Shown here in pieces: positions 45,930 to 53,665 of a DNA stretch of 64,000 nucleotides (positions are counted from its first letter, which is position 1; the number at the start of each line of letters is the position of its first letter). The translations under genes were made by a program, and so were the position numbers. This stretch comes from Streptomyces canus (GTDB taxonomy: Bacteria; Actinomycetota; Actinomycetes; Streptomycetales; Streptomycetaceae), in NCBI RefSeq assembly GCF_041435015.1, contig NZ_CP107989.1:124001-188000 (forward strand), in the 5' to 3' direction. The notes under the pieces are model-generated. The model had not been told where the DNA came from. It saw only the letters and a program-made list of their open reading frames with translations, and did not search any database.

Positions 45930-46765
45930 AGGTTGTCCCGTATGGGGCGTGAGCTATCCGGTGAGGGCCAGGTTGTGGAGCCGGGCGATGCCGAGCATGG
46001 CCTGGTGAACGCCGTTGCCCTTGAGGCGGCAGTCCCGAAGGATCTTCCAGTTCTTCAGCCGGGATAGGGCGTGTTCGACTCGTGCCCGTGCCCGGCGGTG
46101 GACGGCGTTCTCTGCTTCCTGTTGCGGGCTGAGGTGTCTTTGGCCTCGTCGCCTGCGGTGCGGGATGAGAAGGCCAGTGCCCTGGTAGCCACCGTCGGCG
46201 ATGGTCGGGGCACCGCGGCAGACCCGGTCCACACCGGATTCGGTGAACGCCCGGCAGTCGTTGCGACTGCCGGGCAGCGGCAAGCCGATCGCCACCACCA
46301 GGCGGCTGTTGGCGTCGATGACGACCTGCAGATTCGTCGAGTACCGATAGTTCTTGCTGGACGCGGCGACGCTGCGGTCCCGGGTAGGCACCAGGGTGCC
46401 GTCGACGATGTAGACAGTGTCCCTGCGCGGACGTCGGGCCGGCGCGATGGCCAACAGCGGTGCCAGGTGATCGAGGATACGGTCGGCCGCGGACTTCGAG
46501 ACCCCGAACAACGGTGCCACCTGCCGCAACGTCAGGTTCGTGCGCCAGTACGTCGCCACCAGCAACACCCGGTCCTCCAGCGGCAACCGCCAGGGACGGC
46601 CCCGCTGAACGTCACCCCCGCGACGCCGCACCAACGCCACCAGCCTGGCGAACTGCACCTCGCTCAACCCGGAGAACGGCTCGATCCACTTCGGATCATC
46701 AGCTGAAATCACCCCACCCATGCCCAGCCAACGCACCAACCACCCCACCGGTTACGGGACAACCT
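45930..46765 (-). mobile_element. complete IS5-type insertion sequence, 836 bp
   Basis: The left end AGGTTGTCCCGTA (45930-45942) and the right end TACGGGACAACCT (46753-46765) are perfect 13-base inverted repeats. CTAG flanks both ends (45926-45929, 46766-46769) as a target-site duplication. One transposase gene fills the interior on the minus strand. Perfect repeats and an uninterrupted gene show a recent, probably active insertion. Confidence 0.93.
45954..46748 (-). CDS. IS5-type DDE transposase
   Basis: A 264-residue transposase. A helix-turn-helix (LTLRQVAPLFGVSKSAADRI) precedes the catalytic core: the first aspartate lies in YIVDGTLVPTRD, the second in TIADGGYQGTGLLIP and the glutamate in RVEHALSRLKNWKIL. 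The C-terminus reads LGIARLHNLALTG. The frame starts with a GTG at 46748, only five bases inside the right terminal repeat; the ATG at 46721 (MGGVISADDPKW) is also plausible. No frameshift is needed. Confidence 0.9.
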   Translation of the reverse strand: MGWLVRWLGMGGVISADDPKWIEPFSGLSEVQFARLVALVRRRGGDVQRGRPWRLPLEDRVLLVATYWRTNLTLRQVAPLFGVSKSAADRILDHLAPLLAIAPARRPRRDTVYIVDGTLVPTRDRSVAASSKNYRYSTNLQVVIDANSRLVVAIGLPLPGSRNDCRAFTESGVDRVCRGAPTIADGGYQGTGLLIPHRRRRGQRHLSPQQEAENAVHRRARARVEHALSRLKNWKILRDCRLKGNGVHQAMLGIARLHNLALTG

Positions 46766-46944
46766 CTAGTCGGGCCGATCAGGGTCAAGAGCACCCGCCA
46801 GCCCGCAGGGCAAGGTGAGCCGCCGCTGGCCGACACCGCCCTCCCTCGCGCCCCACGTCACCGCTGAGTTCTCCCCAGACGGCTGCCGCCAGTGCCGTGT
46901 GAAGACCGCCTGCGCACGCTGACGTCCGCAAAGCCGCCTTCCTG

Positions 46945-46981
46945 CCGCGGGTCAGGCCAGCGGTTGTGGCCTGACCCGCGG
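46945..46981. terminator. strong stem-loop terminator
   Basis: CCGCGGGTCAGGCCA and TGGCCTGACCCGCGG form a perfect 15-bp stem with a 7-base loop. It lies about 140 bases past the stop of the minus-strand oxidoreductase gene. There is no U tract, as is common in Streptomyces. The rest of 46770-47122 shows no gene. Confidence 0.75.
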
Positions 46982-47122
46982 GGCAGCGGACGGCCGCAGT
47001 CACCGACGTGCCCGGGCCGGAAAACTCTCGGCGTCAGCTCCGGCGAGCTGGAGTGACCTGGGCATTCGCAGGGCTTGCAGGGTCAGCCAAGGAGGTTGTC
47101 AGCGTCGCTTGCCAAGGGCCGG

Positions 47123-48034
47123 TCAGGCGCCGTTCTCCCGGACAGGGGTGACAATCTCGTCGACAAGCCAGCGGGCGGCCTTGTCTGGATAGGGGCGGGG
47201 CAGCGCGAGTACGACGTGCTGGATGCCGGCGGCGGCGAGTGCGCGGACGTGGGCGCGGGTGGTGGCGGGGTCGGTGTAGTCGACGATGATCTGCGCGGAG
47301 CGGGTGATCTCGGCGGGATCGCGGCCGATCGCCGCGCAGTGCGCGTTCAGGACACGGGCGCGCTCGGCGATCCAGTCGGTGCCGTTGTGAGGCGGGCCGG
47401 GGACGTTCCAGATGGTGGCGTGCTCGGCGATGATGCGCAGGGTGCGGTCGCCCCATCCGCCGAGCAGCAGCGGCGGGCCGCCAGGCTGGACCGGGCCGGG
47501 GCCGTTGCGGGTGCCACGCAGGGTGGTGAAGGGGCCTTCGTGATCGAAGACCTCCTCGGCCCACATGCGGCGCAGAATGGTGATCGTCTCGGTGAGGCGG
47601 GCCAGACCCTCGCCGGGACTCGGGAGCGGGAGCCCGTAGGCGGCGTACTCGGCGACGGCCGGGTTGGGGCCGTCGGGCTGTCGGGTTCCGCCGACGCCCA
47701 GGCCCATGATCAGGCGCCCTTTGGAAATCACGTCCACAGTGGTGGCGATCTTTCCGAGGTGGGCGGGGGCGCGCAGCATGTTGCTGGTGACGAGCAGGCC
47801 GAGACGGAGTCGGGTGGTGCGAGCGGCCAGTGCGGCCAGCAGCGTCCAACCCTCCAGAACGGCGCCGCCGGGCGGCCCGGCCAGCGGCATCAGGTGGTCC
47901 CACAGCCAGGCGTCGTCGAGTTCAGGCAGTTCGTCGGCCTCCTCCCAGACGCGGAGGATGTCGTCGTAGGCCAGGTGCATGGGCGTCGTCTTGACGCCGA
48001 AGCGGAGCGCGCGGTGCGGTGCGTCAATGGACAT
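47123..48034 (-). CDS. LLM-class flavin-dependent oxidoreductase
   Basis: A 303-residue luciferase-like monooxygenase of the F420- or FMN-dependent type. It begins with the barrel strand RFGVKTTPMHLAYDDIL, has DDAWLWDHLMPL, RLRLGLLVTSNMLRAPAHLG, the phosphate-binding region GRLIMGLGVGGTRQPDGPNP, and RMWAEEVFDHEGPFTTL. ATGs at 48034 and 48040 and a GTG at 48043 are possible starts; the first gives the usual N-terminus. It lies divergent from a MarR regulator, the standard arrangement for an oxidoreductase induced by its substrate. Confidence 0.9.
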   Translation of the reverse strand: MSIDAPHRALRFGVKTTPMHLAYDDILRVWEEADELPELDDAWLWDHLMPLAGPPGGAVLEGWTLLAALAARTTRLRLGLLVTSNMLRAPAHLGKIATTVDVISKGRLIMGLGVGGTRQPDGPNPAVAEYAAYGLPLPSPGEGLARLTETITILRRMWAEEVFDHEGPFTTLRGTRNGPGPVQPGGPPLLLGGWGDRTLRIIAEHATIWNVPGPPHNGTDWIAERARVLNAHCAAIGRDPAEITRSAQIIVDYTDPATTRAHVRALAAAGIQHVVLALPRPYPDKAARWLVDEIVTPVRENGA

Positions 48035-48084
48035 AACCATCACCGTACGTGATCATCAGCACTACTGACTATCAGGTGATGGTT
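48035..48084. promoter_or_regulatory. candidate MarR operator (long-range inverted repeat)
   Basis: AACCATCACC at 48035-48044 and GGTGATGGTT at 48075-48084 are perfect 10-base inverted copies separated by 30 bases, each next to one of the divergent genes. The AT-rich interval between them contains TGATCA and probably both promoters. A regulator dimer at each copy could control both directions. Confidence 0.55.
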
Positions 48085-48095
48085 AAGATTTTGGG

Positions 48096-48557
48096 ATGGC
48101 GGAGAATGACGACGACGGGGCCGCGGTCGAGGACCTGCTCGGTACGCGGCTGGGTTACCTGCTCAAGCACGCGCAGCTGCAGCTGGCCAAGCTCGCCGGG
48201 CCCGCACTGGCCCCGTTCGGGCTGGACGCGCGGGAGTTGGCGGTACTCGCGGTGCTGGCGGCAGGCCGCCCGCTGTCGCAACTGGAGGCCGCGCGGCGGC
48301 TGGGCGTGGACCGCACGACGATGGTCGCGCTCGTCGACGCACTGGAGGGCAAAGGGTTGGTGGAGCGGCGCCGCAATGAGGAGGACCGCCGCCGTAACGT
48401 CGTTGAGTTGACGGAGCGGGGCAGACGGGCGCGAGCCGATGCGGAGGACGCCCGCGAGGCGGCGGAACGCCAGTTCCTCGCCCCGCTCGGCGAGAAGGAC
48501 GCGGCGCGCCTGGTGAAGGCGCTGCAGGTGCTGATCAGAACTCCGAACGGGTCCTGA
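48096..48557 (+). CDS. MarR-family transcriptional regulator
   Basis: A 153-residue winged-helix regulator: LGYLLKHAQLQLAKLAGPAL opens the dimer helix, then RPLSQLEAARRLGVDRTTMV is the helix-turn-helix and GLVERRRNEEDRRRNVVELT the wing with the typical basic DxRxxxV-like loop. It is divergent from the flavin-dependent oxidoreductase, its probable target. The ATG at 48096 has no strong ribosome site. Confidence 0.92.
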   Translation: MAENDDDGAAVEDLLGTRLGYLLKHAQLQLAKLAGPALAPFGLDARELAVLAVLAAGRPLSQLEAARRLGVDRTTMVALVDALEGKGLVERRRNEEDRRRNVVELTERGRRARADAEDAREAAERQFLAPLGEKDAARLVKALQVLIRTPNGS

Positions 48558-48993
48558 AAGGCCCCATTCAACCGGAATGCCTCGGCAGAGGTCTCGCAGC
48601 TCTCCGAGGGCCACGGCGAGGTCGCGCAGTCTGGCGAGCAGTGGCGCGTGGGCAGTGTCTTAGAGGAATGTCCGGGAGATTCGTGCGCGGGTGGCGACGC
48701 CGGCGACGGTCACCGCTCCGCCGTCTGTCGGCGTACACGTGAACGTGCATGGCTACGGATGAACGTGCAGGGTCCCTGATGTGCTGAGGTTCGGGGTTCG
48801 GCACTCTGCTGCCTGTTGGTCGAGGTCGCAGAGACGGGGTGGCCGTGGTCCGTGGAGCCTCGTCAGTCGCGGTCCACGAAGGCGTCACAGTGAGTAATTG
48901 TCAAGACCTGTAGATCGACAGTTGCCCTGGAGGGCTTCAGCCCGCGACCGAAAACGAGGTGCGAGCGGCCTCTGGCGCTGACAAGCTGCGCCG
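48558..48993. other. gene-free stretch with a phased direct repeat
   Basis: No coding signal was found on either strand. TGAACGTGCA occurs at 48740-48749 and 48760-48769, exactly 20 bases apart. The promoter of the methyltransferase gene must lie in the right-hand part. Confidence 0.4.
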
Positions 48994-49731
48994 GTGAATC
49001 GTGAACAGATCTCCGGGATCGCCCATGCTGATCACCCCATAAAGTCTCCGCTCGACGACGATTCGGTGCGCCGGCTTCTGGAACGCGGCGTCCCGCGTGG
49101 CGACGAGAGTGTGCTCGACCTTGGTTGCGGCGGCGGGGAATGGCTCCTGCGCGCCCTGGCCACGCGCCCGCAGCTGCACGCCGAGGGCGTCGACATCTCC
49201 GAGGACGCCTTGGCGCAGGCCAGCCAGGCAGCGAGCCACCTCGGGGTCCAGGAGCGCCTCGTCCTCCACCACCAGGAGGCCGCGGATTTCGTCTCCTCGC
49301 AGTCGTTCGACCTTGTGCTCAGCGTCGGGGCCACGCATGCCTTCGGCGGTCTGCTCCCCACCCTCGCAGCGGCGCGCAAGTACCTGGCTCCCGGCGGCCG
49401 CGTCCTGATCGGTGAGGGGTTCTGGGACCGCGAGCCCTCCCAGGAGGCCGTCGAGATGCTCGGAGACTTCACCGACCTGGCGACCACCGTGGACCGCGTC
49501 GTCGCCGACGGCTGGATTCCCGTGGACGGGCACGTCAGCACGCGCCGCGAACTGGACGACTACGAATGGGCATGCTGGGGGTCACTGGCCTCATGGGCCC
49601 TGGACCACCCTGGCGATCCGGACAGCGCGCAAGTGCTCGCGACGGCCAACACCCGGCGCTCCGAATGGCTGCGCGTCTACCGGGAGACTTGGGGGTTCGT
49701 CTCCCTGGTCTTGCGTCAGACCTCCGGCTGA
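48994..49731 (+). CDS. class I SAM-dependent methyltransferase
   Basis: A 245-residue methyltransferase. Motif I reads VLDLGCGGGEWLLRAL near residue 40, the ribose-binding acid lies in AEGVDISEDAL, motif II in FDLVLSVGATHAFGG and the post-motif strand in LAPGGRVLIGEGFWDREPSQ. The C-terminal cap (YEWACWGSLASWALDHPGDP) fits small-molecule methyltransferases of the Methyltransf_25 type. The start is a GTG. Substrate unknown; there is no operon partner. Confidence 0.88.
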   Translation: MNREQISGIAHADHPIKSPLDDDSVRRLLERGVPRGDESVLDLGCGGGEWLLRALATRPQLHAEGVDISEDALAQASQAASHLGVQERLVLHHQEAADFVSSQSFDLVLSVGATHAFGGLLPTLAAARKYLAPGGRVLIGEGFWDREPSQEAVEMLGDFTDLATTVDRVVADGWIPVDGHVSTRRELDDYEWACWGSLASWALDHPGDPDSAQVLATANTRRSEWLRVYRETWGFVSLVLRQTSG

Positions 49732-49810
49732 CGGACCTCGGCGCAGCCCAACCCCTGCCCTCGCAGATCGCAACACTCCTCGGCCGGTGTCTCGTGGGTT
49801 CGTCTCGTCC

Positions 49811-50110
49811 TCAGGCAGCGAGGGACACGGGGCGTTCGACGAGTTGGCCGCGTTCGACGCGGGCTCCAGCACGGACGAGGGCAACGAGGTGGGGTGCGTT
49901 CACGGCTCGCCAGCGGGCCTGGGCCGACTCGATCAGCTTGAAGACCATGGCCAGTCCGGCCGCGCGGCTGCCTGCGCCTTTGGTGACCTCGGTCCGCAGG
50001 CGGACGTGGCGAAGGTCGATTCGATCGGGCTCGTGGCCCGCGGGTGGATCCCGTGCTCGGCGGGGAAGTCGAAGAACGCCGGGAGCTACGCCGCAATGAT
50101 CCGCGGCTCG
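49811..50110 (-). pseudogene. IS256-family transposase C-terminal remnant
   Basis: The minus strand carries FFDFPAEHGIHPRATSPIES, then RLRTEVTKGAGSRAAGLAMV, FKLIESAQARWRAVNAPHLV and ALVRAGARVERGQLVERP, matching the end of IS256-type transposases. The catalytic glutamate of NPIEST is within the fragment. A stop codon (after IIAA) and a small deletion near FAT break the frame, and the first three quarters are missing. Confidence 0.87.
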
Positions 50111-50135
50111 GCCCTCGGGCGCATTCGGGCCTCGG

Positions 50136-51353
50136 TCAGCCGGGCGGGAGGCGCAATGTGGCCATAGCGCCTCCGTCGGGCGCATTGGCGAACTCCAGGC
50201 GTGCCCGGATGACTTGTGCCTGGCCCAGCGCGATCGTCAGCCCGAGGCCGTGGCCCTGGCCGCGCTCGACCGCTCCGGTTCGGAAGCGTTGCGGCCCGTG
50301 GGCGAGCAGCTCCGACGGGAAACCCGGGCCGTGGTCGCGTACGACGACGGTGGCGCCGTCCACCGCCACGGTGACCGGTGGCCGCCCGTGCCGGTGGGCG
50401 TTGCCGACCAGGTTCGCGAGGATCCGGTCCAGCCGCCGTGGATCGGTACGTACCGTCCCAGCACCCGCCGCCGACACCCGCACCGTCAGCCCGGTGCGCC
50501 GTACCGAATCCTCCACCAGCTCTCCGAGCGGAACGGTCACCGGCTCAGACTGTTCCGCGCCCGCGTCCAGCTTCGACACCTCCAACAGATCCTCAACCAG
50601 CGTGCGCAGCACCCTGACCCGGTCCCGCACCAGATCGGTCGCCTCGCTCGCGGGCAGCAGTTCCGCCGAGGTGACCAGTCCCATCAGCGGGGTCCGCAGT
50701 TCGTGCGCGACATCGGCGGTGAACCGCTGCTCGCTGCGCAGCCGACGCTCCAGGCTGCCCGCCATGTGGTCGACGGCCACCGCGATGTCCGCGATCTCGT
50801 CCCTGCTCCGCCCCGGGCCGCCGGTCCGCGCGTCCAGTTCACCTTCGGTGATGCGGCGCGCTGTGGCGGCGACCCGGCGCAGCCTGCGGACCAGGAGCTC
50901 GGTAACCAGTGCTGACAGCGGAAGAACTATGGCCAGCGCCGCGATCGCCGCGTACGTCATGTGCCGGTCGAGTGCCTTACGGCTGAGCCAGTCGAGGTCC
51001 ATGTGGACCCGGACGCCCGTCCACCGGCCCTCGGACTCCTGGGCGGCCCACATCCAGGGAACATGCGCCACACGTGTGTCGTACCAGGTCTGGGGGCTGC
51101 CGTCGGCCTTGCGTACCTGCTCGCGGAGGGTACGGGGCAGTTCGTGGGGGCTTGTGATGATGGCGTCGGCCGCGCCGGGCTTTCGCTGCGACGCGTCGGC
51201 GAGCTCGCTGAAGGCCCTGGCCTGGCCCTCCGCGATCGAGCGCTCGTACGTCGCCGTGTGCACGAGGACCCCGATGACCAGGGCCACCACGCAACAGGTG
51301 ATGCCCACCAGAGCAGTGATCTTCCAGCGCAGCGAGGCGAAAGGGCGTGTCAT
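50136..51353 (-). CDS. sensor histidine kinase (CseC-like)
   Basis: A 405-residue membrane kinase. Two membrane helices (residues 12-32 and 133-153) flank an extracytoplasmic sensor of about 100 residues. HAMP (RRLRRVAATARRITEGELDA), HisKA with the histidine in FTADVAHELRTPL near 216, and HATPase_c (LDRILANLVGNAHRHG; VRDHGPGFP; GHGLGLTIA) follow. It begins one base after the stop of the response regulator gene. The order and sequence style resemble CseC, the cell-envelope-stress kinase of Streptomyces, although no cseA/sigE neighbours are present. Confidence 0.92.
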   Translation of the reverse strand: MTRPFASLRWKITALVGITCCVVALVIGVLVHTATYERSIAEGQARAFSELADASQRKPGAADAIITSPHELPRTLREQVRKADGSPQTWYDTRVAHVPWMWAAQESEGRWTGVRVHMDLDWLSRKALDRHMTYAAIAALAIVLPLSALVTELLVRRLRRVAATARRITEGELDARTGGPGRSRDEIADIAVAVDHMAGSLERRLRSEQRFTADVAHELRTPLMGLVTSAELLPASEATDLVRDRVRVLRTLVEDLLEVSKLDAGAEQSEPVTVPLGELVEDSVRRTGLTVRVSAAGAGTVRTDPRRLDRILANLVGNAHRHGRPPVTVAVDGATVVVRDHGPGFPSELLAHGPQRFRTGAVERGQGHGLGLTIALGQAQVIRARLEFANAPDGGAMATLRLPPG

Positions 51354-51354
51354 G

Positions 51355-52041
51355 TCAACGCACGAGCTTGTAGCCGAAGCCGCGGACCGTTTCGATCCGA
51401 TCGGCGCCGATCTTCTTTCGCAGCCGCTGCACGCACAGGTCCACGACCCTGCTGTCCCCGTCCCAGCCGTAGTCCCACACCTTGCGCAGCAGCCTCTGCC
51501 GCTCCAGCACCGTCCCCGGATGCGCGGCGAACTCCAGCAACAACCGCAGCTCGGTCGGCGTCAGGACCACCGGCTCACCGGCCACTCGCGCCTCCAGCCC
51601 GTCCGTGTCGAGCGTCAGGTCTCCGAAGGTCAGCACCGACCGGCCGTCGACGGTCGGCTCGGCGCGTGTGAAGGTGGCCCTGCGCAGCAGCGCGCGTATC
51701 CGTGCCACCAGAACCGGGGACTCGACGGGCTTGACGACGTAGTCGTCCGCGCCTGCCTCCAGTCCCCCGACCACGTCGAGCGAGTCGCCGCGCGCGGACA
51801 TCATCAGGATCGGCATCAAGCTGGTCTCCCGCACCCGCCGGCACAGTCCGATGCCGTCGAGGCCCGGCAGCATCACGTCCAGGAGCAGCAGGTCGTGTCC
51901 GCCCGCGCGGAACAGCTCCAGCCCTGCCAGCCCGTCCTCCGCGGACGCCACCGTGTAGCCGTAGCGCTCCAGCATGAGCCCCACGGCCCGGCGGATCACG
52001 GCGTCGTCCTCGACGAGGAGCACGTTCACGGACTCGGACAC
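51355..52041 (-). CDS. OmpR-family response regulator (CseB-like)
   Basis: A 228-residue response regulator. The receiver begins VNVLLVEDDAVIRRAVGLML, has the phospho-acceptor in LLLLDVMLPGLDGI and the lysine in DDYVVKPVES; the C-terminal winged helix reads VVLTPTELRLLLEFAAHPGT and RVVDLCVQRLRKKIGADRIE. Several GTG codons are in frame upstream; 52041 was chosen because AGGTGA lies five bases before it. It is co-transcribed with the kinase and presumably with the EEP-family gene 77 bases upstream. Confidence 0.92.
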   Translation of the reverse strand: MSESVNVLLVEDDAVIRRAVGLMLERYGYTVASAEDGLAGLELFRAGGHDLLLLDVMLPGLDGIGLCRRVRETSLMPILMMSARGDSLDVVGGLEAGADDYVVKPVESPVLVARIRALLRRATFTRAEPTVDGRSVLTFGDLTLDTDGLEARVAGEPVVLTPTELRLLLEFAAHPGTVLERQRLLRKVWDYGWDGDSRVVDLCVQRLRKKIGADRIETVRGFGYKLVR

Positions 52042-52118
52042 CTGCCTCACCTGCTTACCTGTCACACGCGCACGACTCAACAACCCAGGCACCACACGAG
52101 TAAGAAGGAAGAAAGCCC

Positions 52119-53342
52119 TCAGAGGTTGACCGAAGCGGCGACCGGGCGGTGATCGCTCCCGGTACGCGGCAGCGTCCATGCCGCCACGGGATCGACCCCT
52201 TGTGTGAACACGTGGTCGATCCGCACCACCGGCAGGGCGGCCGGCCAGGTGAATCCGAAGCCCGCGCCCGCCACCTGCTGCGCCGACCGCATCACCGAGG
52301 TCACCGGGGTCAATCCGCGGTCGTCCGCGGAGCCGTTGAAATCGCCCATGAGGATCCGCCGCCGCTCCGGAGCACGGTGGACCGCGTCAGCGAGCCGCAC
52401 CACAGCGTGATCACGCCAGTTTGTTGTGAACCCTTCGGCCGGCCGCACCCGCACCGACGGCAAATGGGCCACGAAGACCGCGACAGGTCCCTTCGGTGTC
52501 TCGACCGTCGCATGCAACGCCCGCGTCCACGCCATGATCGGCACCGGCCGCACGTCCCGCAACGGCCGTTTGCTCCACAGCCCGACGGTGCCCACCACAT
52601 GGTGGTACGGATATGCGTCGGCCAGCATTCGCTCGTAGGCGGGGGCGTTCGCGTCGGTCAGCTCCTCGAGCCCGATGACATCGGCGCCGGAGGCGGTCAG
52701 CAGACGGGAGGCCGGGCCGGGGCCGGCGTCACCCACGTTGTGGCTGACCACGGTCAGGTCGCCGCCCGTGCCGCGTTTGTCGACGAGTGTTCCGCCGAAG
52801 AGGGACACCCACGTCACGGCCGGCAGCAACACGGCGACCAGCGCCGTCGCAGATCGCCGGACCAGGGCAGTCACCAGCAGAGGGAGCACGGCTGCGCCCA
52901 CCCAGGGCAGGAAGCTCTCGACGAGGCCGGCGGGCCGGCCGGGACCGTTGGGTATCCGGCGGTGGAGCAGGAGCATGGTGGTGCACAGCAGCGCGAGCGC
53001 CGCCGTCACCCGCCCGCGCCGCCATGACCACGGCGCTGTAAGCCCTTTGGCGCTGGAACTGGCCCTGGCCCTTGGCTCACCGGCGATCGGTACCGGCGTC
53101 CGCGCGCCCCGTGTCCCGAGGCTGCCCAGCCCTTCGACGTCCACGCTCGGCTGACCGTCGTCCGGCCCTGCCGGCTCTGCCGCAAAGGTGGAACCGGCCG
53201 GGTCCGCCGCCGCGTTGCAGCCGTTGCTGGATCCGAGTCGCTCGGCGCCCATGGTGACGGGCGTGACGGCCGGCAGCGAGGTGAGCGCGATCCATGGCGG
53301 CGCATGGCGCAGCCGTCGGCCGGCCTGGGTGTGCAGCGGCAT
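52119..53342 (-). CDS. membrane-anchored EEP-family protein (VanJ-like)
   Basis: A 407-residue protein. About 110 residues of polar N-terminus precede three membrane helices (VTAALALLCTTMLLLHRRI; LPWVGAAVLPLLVTALV; LVAVLLPAVTWVSLFGG), then an endonuclease/exonuclease/phosphatase domain placed outside: VVSHNVG, GLEELTDAN, VFVAHLPSV, ILMGDFNGS and TGSDHRPVAASV. This is the layout of VanJ of S. coelicolor, a teicoplanin-resistance protein thought to dephosphorylate undecaprenyl carriers. GGAGG lies seven bases before the ATG at 53342. Being upstream of a CseBC-like system, it may be its target. Confidence 0.85.
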   Translation of the reverse strand: MPLHTQAGRRLRHAPPWIALTSLPAVTPVTMGAERLGSSNGCNAAADPAGSTFAAEPAGPDDGQPSVDVEGLGSLGTRGARTPVPIAGEPRARASSSAKGLTAPWSWRRGRVTAALALLCTTMLLLHRRIPNGPGRPAGLVESFLPWVGAAVLPLLVTALVRRSATALVAVLLPAVTWVSLFGGTLVDKRGTGGDLTVVSHNVGDAGPGPASRLLTASGADVIGLEELTDANAPAYERMLADAYPYHHVVGTVGLWSKRPLRDVRPVPIMAWTRALHATVETPKGPVAVFVAHLPSVRVRPAEGFTTNWRDHAVVRLADAVHRAPERRRILMGDFNGSADDRGLTPVTSVMRSAQQVAGAGFGFTWPAALPVVRIDHVFTQGVDPVAAWTLPRTGSDHRPVAASVNL

Positions 53343-53665
53343 GAGACAACCTCCGAACGGTGTGGAAAGGGGGATGCCGCCCACAGTCGGGCGCCCGTGT
53401 ATCGGGGGCACGGTGACCGTGTATCAGCCGTAGCTGAGGTGTGTATCGGTTGCGCGTGCCTGCATCCGGCCGCGACCGTTCCACGGCGCGCGTCCCAGGG
53501 CTGACACACAACTGAGCGGCTGCCGCGACGCGCCTGATACGCAGGTGAGACCAGCCGGAAGACTGCTGGGCCCAGGATCGAGGCCGGAGGGGACGGCCGG
53601 GTGCTGTTCCTCCGTACAGGTCCGCCGGAGCTGGTGCCCGGCGGCGGACGAGAGAGGAGTCGCTC
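53343..53665. promoter_or_regulatory. divergent promoter region with a small palindrome
   Basis: This gap separates the divergent EEP-family and serine protease genes. CACGGTGACCGTG at 53409-53421 is a perfect dyad with 6-base arms and a single central base, 67 bases before the EEP gene, a possible regulator site. No gene was seen. Confidence 0.4.

Noticed and set aside
50136..52041. Naming the two-component pair cseB/cseC
   Set aside because: The likeness is clear, but the diagnostic neighbours (sigE, cseA) are absent and paralogues are common, so only a CseBC-like label is justified.
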